From contig MNCI01001960.1 in assembly GCA_015680685.1 (NCBI GenBank), positions 268,534 to 332,533 of the forward strand: 64,000 bases of DNA, in the 5' to 3' direction. Position numbers and translations under genes: made by a program. The stretch comes from Gnetum montanum. Lineage: Eukaryota; Streptophyta; Gnetopsida; Gnetales; Gnetaceae. The notes beneath the pieces are model-generated. The model saw only the letters and a list, made by a program, of their open reading frames with translations. It was not told where the DNA came from and did not search any database. Positions within the stretch are counted from its first letter, which is position 1; each line of letters starts with the position of its first letter. This document shows, piece by piece, positions 58,717 to 64,000 of this stretch.

Positions 58717-61700
58717 CATCTTTCCCTATCATAGTCTCTAGGTCTTTTTTTTTTCTTGTTTGATTCCATTGATGATCATGAGGGAGAGGAAGTAGTTGGA
58801 GAACAATGTTGGTTAGTTCTCCTTTTGTGACTCTTTGATTCATTTTCTTATGGTTCTACAAAGGCTTTAGGCATTAAGCTCTGCCTATGTTCGGAGTCTT
58901 CTACATCTCTACTAGGTGTTTTCACAAAGGTTGAATGAAATTCAATTTTTACAGGTTCCTTTAGATGAATGATAGACATCTGTTAATGGGATTCATGCAT
59001 TTGGTGAACATTCTCCATTAGGAATGTATCATCATTAATTTCTTCTAGGAAAACATTATGAATTACTTACTTTTCTTTGTTGTTCTCATGTCTTGTATCC
59101 ATAGTAGCATCTATTCTTATTTTTTCTTTCGTGGGTTGATATGGCCTAATCATGTGTTTAGTAACATGATATCCTTCTTATGCATGGATAAGGTTCAATG
59201 TCATTAAGGTTCCCTGTAGTATTGATGGTGCTAAAAATTCAAGAGAAAAAACTATGTTGCCCTACAAATCTCTCCACCTTAGCTATTCATTCAAATAGAA
59301 GATAAATGTGAAATCAAAATAATATGGATCTGTATGAGCATATGAAATTTTGATTTTCACTTCAATCTTATTCATTTTGTATTTTGTCATGACTCCTTTA
59401 ACTTTCTTTGGTAGGTGGTGACTTTTCCTTAAGTGTCGAAGCCATGTTATATGTTTGATACTCTTAAGTGTGTGTATGTGTGTGTTAAGAAGATTGATTA
59501 GAAATGTGTAGGATAAAATTTATGATTCTAAGTACAATGAACTCTATAAGATTAACTACTAAGCAAACATTGAGACATCCCTAGCAATAATTCCAATAAT
59601 GAATGATAGGGAATCCCAACATTCTACCATACAAGTCATGAAGGAACACACATGAACAGATCATAATCAGTGGATGGACAATGTAAGTATGCTAGAAGTT
59701 GATAATCAATTCATGATCGTTGTCTTCCTAGTTCAAGTTAGTGAAGTGTAAGTGTATGGTTTAACTTCAAGGAAGGCATATGATATCTTGATGTTGTTGG
59801 CTCATGTTACTCCTATGTGCAAACATAATTAAATTGAGAATAAAATCTAAATCTAAGTAATGATAAACATGTAAATCTACTCTATCCTATGGTGATAAGA
59901 AGTTGTTGCCAAATGCTCTGCTACTAAGTGAATCAAGCAACAACACTCCTAGGATTATCAAATGGTTACACTTATATGCTCAAAACTAGTCAATCTCATT
60001 TTGCCTTACTAATGAACATGGAAAAGTAAAGTACTTATGAAATGTAAAGAACTATACTAAAGTAAGCATATTAATGAAATGAAAGTTAAACTAAGTAATA
60101 AAATTAAGTAAAACAAAGAATCTAAGTGGATGCTACAATGGTGGAAAGCAATCTTGATCTCTATTACCATTCATGAACTATGTTCAAGTACAATCCACTT
60201 AAATAAAGATTTCGTTCAACTATTTAACACCATACTATGGGCATTCACTCTATCGCTAAGTGTAAACTATAAAAAAAACTACAAGAGTTTCCCTAAGGTT
60301 GGAATGAAAGTTGTTCATTAGTGTGACCAAGTGTTTGTATTTATAGGGGTGAATAGGACTAACTACATCACATCAACAATGACATATGTAGAGCTACGAT
60401 GTTATAGATGTGATATCATAGATATAATATTGTGGCTTAACAAAAATAAGTTTTATTAGTAACCATTGGTTAAAAAGTATATCTCATGCTCTCCATGTCT
60501 CTGTTTAAGGCTTAAACCTTTTTTTTTCTTTAGCATCATATGAAATTGAAAAAAATCTACAACCAAATTCCAAGCAATATTCAACCTAAATTGTTCTAAC
60601 ATTAATAATGCTAGAGTAGGTTTACTATGTTTGTTTTATCCCTTCAAATACCTACTAAATCCATAGTATAAGATGATAATTTAATTTTCTACAAAATAAA
60701 AAATCTAGCTATCTTCAGTTAATGCAAAGAAGATTACAAATCAATGTTTCCATAACCACAACAACACATTTGAACATTCAATGACATTATAGAACATGAT
60801 GCTCTACAATCACACAATGGTTTTCCTTAATGTAAGACACAACTAAATGAGATCATTTCCATAAACATAAGAATTTGATCCAAGCACCTAACACATAAGA
60901 GATACAAGGGCTAAGACATCTAATGGACCATAGTGATGCATACACACTCATGAAATCTCACACATGTGCTCTCATGTCACTCTCCATGAGAAAAAACATG
61001 AAAACACACAACTATATTTATTAAAATCCAAGAAAACAATCCTATAAATATTTTCCCATGTTCAACTTGGAGATTCTTAGCTATTTTCATCTTGATCTCA
61101 TTATTTTCAGTTGTTTCCAAACTTGCAAGTGCCAACTCAAAGCTTTTCTTGGCCATATGAGAGTTTCCAAGCTTGGAGAGACATTGTTTTATAAACTCTA
61201 GCATTCATAAGAGACATATCTTAGGTTTGGAAGATGTTTCCTATGGATGTGAGATGTATCCTACTAAGTAGAGACATCTCTAATTTGGATGGGATGTATT
61301 TCTTAACATGTCTTTACTGTAGATGAGATGTATCCTCTAAATCTATAATGTCTCTTGTATAGAAAATATGTCTTCTATGGGTTTTGGGACATCTCCTATG
61401 CAATAGTGGCTCTCAACCAAGACTTCTCTTACCTCCTAGATGTCTTCCTAACATCCAAAACCTAAAAATGATCAGCTATAGGGATGAGAAAAGGGACTTG
61501 GAAGATTTGTCCCTACACTAATTTTTAACTCCTTAAAACCTTTGATAATAAGCTTACATCAATCCCAAGATGATAGGCATCAAATTTGGCAATTTTAGTA
61601 AGCTTTGGGAACATGGAATGACAAATAAAATTTTGAAAATATTTTGAAGTATGGACCAGGTGACGTTGATGCTAACATCACTTTCCTTAGTGACATCTAT

Positions 61701-62600
61701 ATTAGCATCATAAATCTATACTTGAACTTATAATTTTTAAAAATGAACTCTATTCAATTGAAATTAACCTTGAGGTCAAATTCAGAAACCATAAACCTAT
61801 AAATCCTAGCCCAAAACCTTAATTTAAGATAGATATCTTGATATTCAAAAGTACTTTTTAAATTGCAAGAGATCCAAAGCATAAGCATGTACATCCACTA
61901 TGTTACTTGTGTACTCCTTAATCACCCTAGCATCCTCAATATATCACAAGTTTCATCCTAGTACCTAAGTCATTGGTAGCACATGGAAATGCATTGACAC
62001 TAGCATCAATGTTACTTGTTCCAATGTTAGCCATTTTCAATGGTAACATTATGTGTGGGATGATGATGAAACACTTTATCATACATACTATGATATTGTA
62101 TCTCTACATATGTCATCATAGATACGATATAGTGGGCCATGGTCATGCTTATAAATATCAAACTACCATTGTGTCAAAAAGAAGCTTAGGCTCAATACTT
62201 AGTGAAATTCTTGTGGTTTGTTTTCTTGAAGCTAGAGTTAGAGCGAATGTTGTAGTATGGTAAATTATATTTATACATAATCTTTATTCAAGTGGATTGT
62301 TCCTAGACATAATTCATGAAGAGAAATAAAGATTGAGATTGTTCTTCATCATTGCAACATATCATTTAGAATAGATTTACTTTTCTTACTATTTACTTTG
62401 ATCATGTCATTTACATTTTCTAAGTCATTTTACATTACTATATTTATTAGTAAGGTGAAATAAGTATGACAAGTTTCTAGTGTAAAGTGTAATTATTTAG
62501 TAATCCAATAATGAATTTCTTGATTTGCTCAATTGTAAAGTTACTTGGCAAGTAACAGTTACATCAACATAGGACATGTATGAAAAATGATGAGACACCA
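58717..62600. other. AT-rich DNA without recognisable genes
   Basis: No stop-free stretch with protein-like composition and no LTR ends of the family above. A loose series of 'GATGTATCC' and 'GAGACATCTC' words lies at 61,200-61,400. Probably the older host sequence or very decayed repeats into which element D inserted. Confidence 0.6.
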
Positions 62601-63452
62601 TTGTAAGGCCCCAATGTTAGATATGTGACATCAGAGCCTCGACATCGTGTACCCAACATCGGAGCCAATAAGTGACGTCAGATACTCAACATTTCCTCAT
62701 TTGGATTCTGCTTATAAATATGGTGCTTGGGTACTTGGATGAGTAGTAGTTAGGGAGATAGTTTAATTTTCAATTTCTTCTCTTTAATGTCTATTATTCC
62801 TAGTGCATTCTCGTAGTGTGATGGATGTAATTGTACGACACCTTTGTTCGAGTGTGACATACTTGGACACATTACATCACTGGCAATAAAGATCAAGATT
62901 ACTCCCATCATTATAGCATCCACTTAGATTGTTATTGCTTTAATTATTTATTACTTTCTTTAGTTAATTTTTTTCATTTATTTTTATTTACTATTTTTTT
63001 ATTAAGTAGAATGTGTATTCCTTAATCACAAGAATTTAAGTGAAAGTACATGGTAATCTAGAAGTGTGTCATTTGGCACACCCAATGACATACACTTGGT
63101 AATCCCAGAAGTAGCCTCATGAAGTCCAAGATGTGTACATATGATTAAGTGCGGACACTCATCACCCATAAGCTAGTTTAGATCTTGTTTTTCATTATTC
63201 ACTAGTTTAATTAATCCATCTCTTTATCATCATCAGGAGTAGTGTAGAATTAGAAACAACATCATATGCCTCACTTTGGAGTAAACTATATGTGATAAAG
63301 CTACCACTAGTCTAAGTGGGAGGATAACGAACTAGAATCAAAGCATAATGATCTAGATGCCACAACTAGTCCCATACACAAAATTTGGCCAAATCATGTG
63401 TGAACACTTGTGATTTGTATGGTTAAGCATAGGAGTACCTTGCCACTCATCA
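62601..63452 (+). mobile_element. Probable 5' LTR of a second, unrelated gypsy-type element (G)
   Basis: Candidate start TGTAAGGCCCC at 62,601; candidate end CTCATCA at 63,452, just before a primer-site-like sequence. Contains CTTATAAATATGG (62,709-62,721) as TATA box and AATAAAG at 62,887. The partner LTR is outside the window, so the ends are tentative. Confidence 0.45.
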
Positions 63453-63453
63453 T

Positions 63454-63474
63454 TGGCGCTATTTCTAGGGATGG
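63454..63474 (+). other. Primer-binding-site-like sequence of element G
   Basis: TGGCGCTATTTCTAGGGATG resembles the tRNA-Asp primer site (TGGCGCCGTTGCCGGGGA) common in Athila-type plant gypsy elements, with C-to-T and G-to-A changes at most mismatches. A partial duplicate 'CATTGCTGGGGATGGTG' follows at 63,480. Confidence 0.55.
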
Positions 63475-63598
63475 TAAGCCATTGCTGGGGATGGTGCTAG
63501 TTATCTAGATTAGTTATATTATACACAATCATTGTAAAAGGTATTAACAATATGTCTTTTAGAAAATATTAAATCACAAACATTATAAACCAACAACC

Positions 63599-63979
63599 AT
63601 GTCTCTCCTAGATGGAAATGACAATGCATAGTATAGCAAACACATTCATTGAAGAAATAATGTAATATATGATGAAGAAGATTGGAATGATCAACCTTAT
63701 GTAGGGATTTCTTATGATCACGATCATCCTAACAACACCCAAAGACTACATTCACCTAAGGTAGACAATCTTAGAGGAGATGGTGTAGGTCCTAGACTAG
63801 GGAAGGCCTCAAGGCCTAATACCTCCTCAAAACCCAAAAATGATAAACCAAGGGACCCCAAAGAACACCCTAGAAGCCATGGCAATTATTTTAGTTCCTC
63901 ATCTTCCTCTTTCCCTTCAACATCTAGTTTTGATGAAGATGAACATAGGTATAAAGATAAAGTTCAATTAAAGGATTGA
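63599..63979 (+). pseudogene. Start of a gag-like frame of element G
   Basis: ATG 63,599, 147 bp after the candidate LTR end. Hydrophilic frame 'DEEDWNDQPYVGISYDHDHP', then a Lys/Arg/Pro-rich part and a Ser run (SSSSSSFPSTSSFDED). Two early stops (TAG, TGA) and a TGA at 63,977. Composition and position fit the N-terminus of a plant retrotransposon Gag; no domain is recognised. Confidence 0.4.
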
Positions 63980-64000
63980 AATAAAAACTAAAATTGAACC

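Noticed and set aside
61973-62263. 96-codon open frame as a host gene
   Set aside because: Low-complexity, AT-rich frame without recognisable domain, splice context or homologous copy in the window.
62625-62645. GACATCAGAGCC as an initiator-Met primer-binding site
   Set aside because: It lies before the TATA box of the same unit, so it would be inside U3; the tRNA-Asp-like site at 63,454 is better placed.

Overview
The window is plant nuclear DNA of the gene-poor, retrotransposon-packed kind found in large plant genomes. The species cannot be named from the sequence. I see no intact host gene, rRNA, tRNA or CRISPR array. From position 1 to 58,716 almost everything belongs to nested, decayed Ty3/gypsy LTR retrotransposons of one family. 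Order along the sense strand is gag, aspartic protease (PR), a ~5-6 kb interruption, reverse transcriptase (RT), a first RNase H, a second 'FDGA'-type RNase H, then integrase. The double RNase H and the interruption between PR and RT point to the plant Tat/Ogre lineage. The right edge carries the start of an unrelated gypsy-type element.

Layout (A-F are my labels): element A, minus strand, 1-11,307 (RT fragment, antisense gene copy A, PR, gag, 5' LTR). Element B, plus strand, 11,308-16,921 (antisense gene copy B, RT and RNase H), cut by A on its left and by F on its right. Element F, minus strand, 16,922-~22,080 (3' LTR, integrase, both RNases H). Element C, plus strand, ~22,085-33,911 (PR, antisense gene copy C, full pol, 3' LTR). 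Element D, minus strand, 33,912-41,008 plus 57,453-58,716 (antisense gene copy D, PR, gag, 5' LTR). Element E, minus strand, 41,009-57,452, is complete end to end. It has two LTRs of about 1.54 kb and a GATAC target duplication, and it sits inside D's LTR. From 58,717 to ~62,600 is AT-rich DNA with nothing recognisable. From ~62,600 to the end lie a probable LTR, a tRNA-Asp-like primer site and the start of a gag-like frame.

The main discovery candidate is a gene carried on the opposite strand within the PR-RT interruption. It is present in all five copies where that region is visible (A-E). It has its own TATA box 110-290 bp before its ATG (four copies), about eight exons, and exon lengths and splice phases that are the same between copies: exon 1 is 119 nt in A, B and E, and exon 3 is 275 nt in B and E. 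Exon 2 encodes a domain resembling the FCP1/NIF (HAD-fold) phosphatases, but the catalytic aspartates of motif III are replaced in every copy. Later exons encode a domain with a faint resemblance to plant transposon-associated proteins, a coiled coil, and an acidic tail. The predicted protein is about 1,085 residues. Because the gene is antisense to the genomic RNA, its introns would survive retrotransposition. On the sense strand the whole block looks like the Ogre-type intron separating gag-PR from RT, with an AG acceptor in front of RT in three copies.

All copies here carry stops or frameshifts, so these are fossils; element A looks the youngest. Repeated short motifs (a GGCC...TTAAACT unit and a GCGTA/TACGC unit) mark fixed places in every element: behind the antisense gene, before RT, before the polypurine tract, and in the LTRs.
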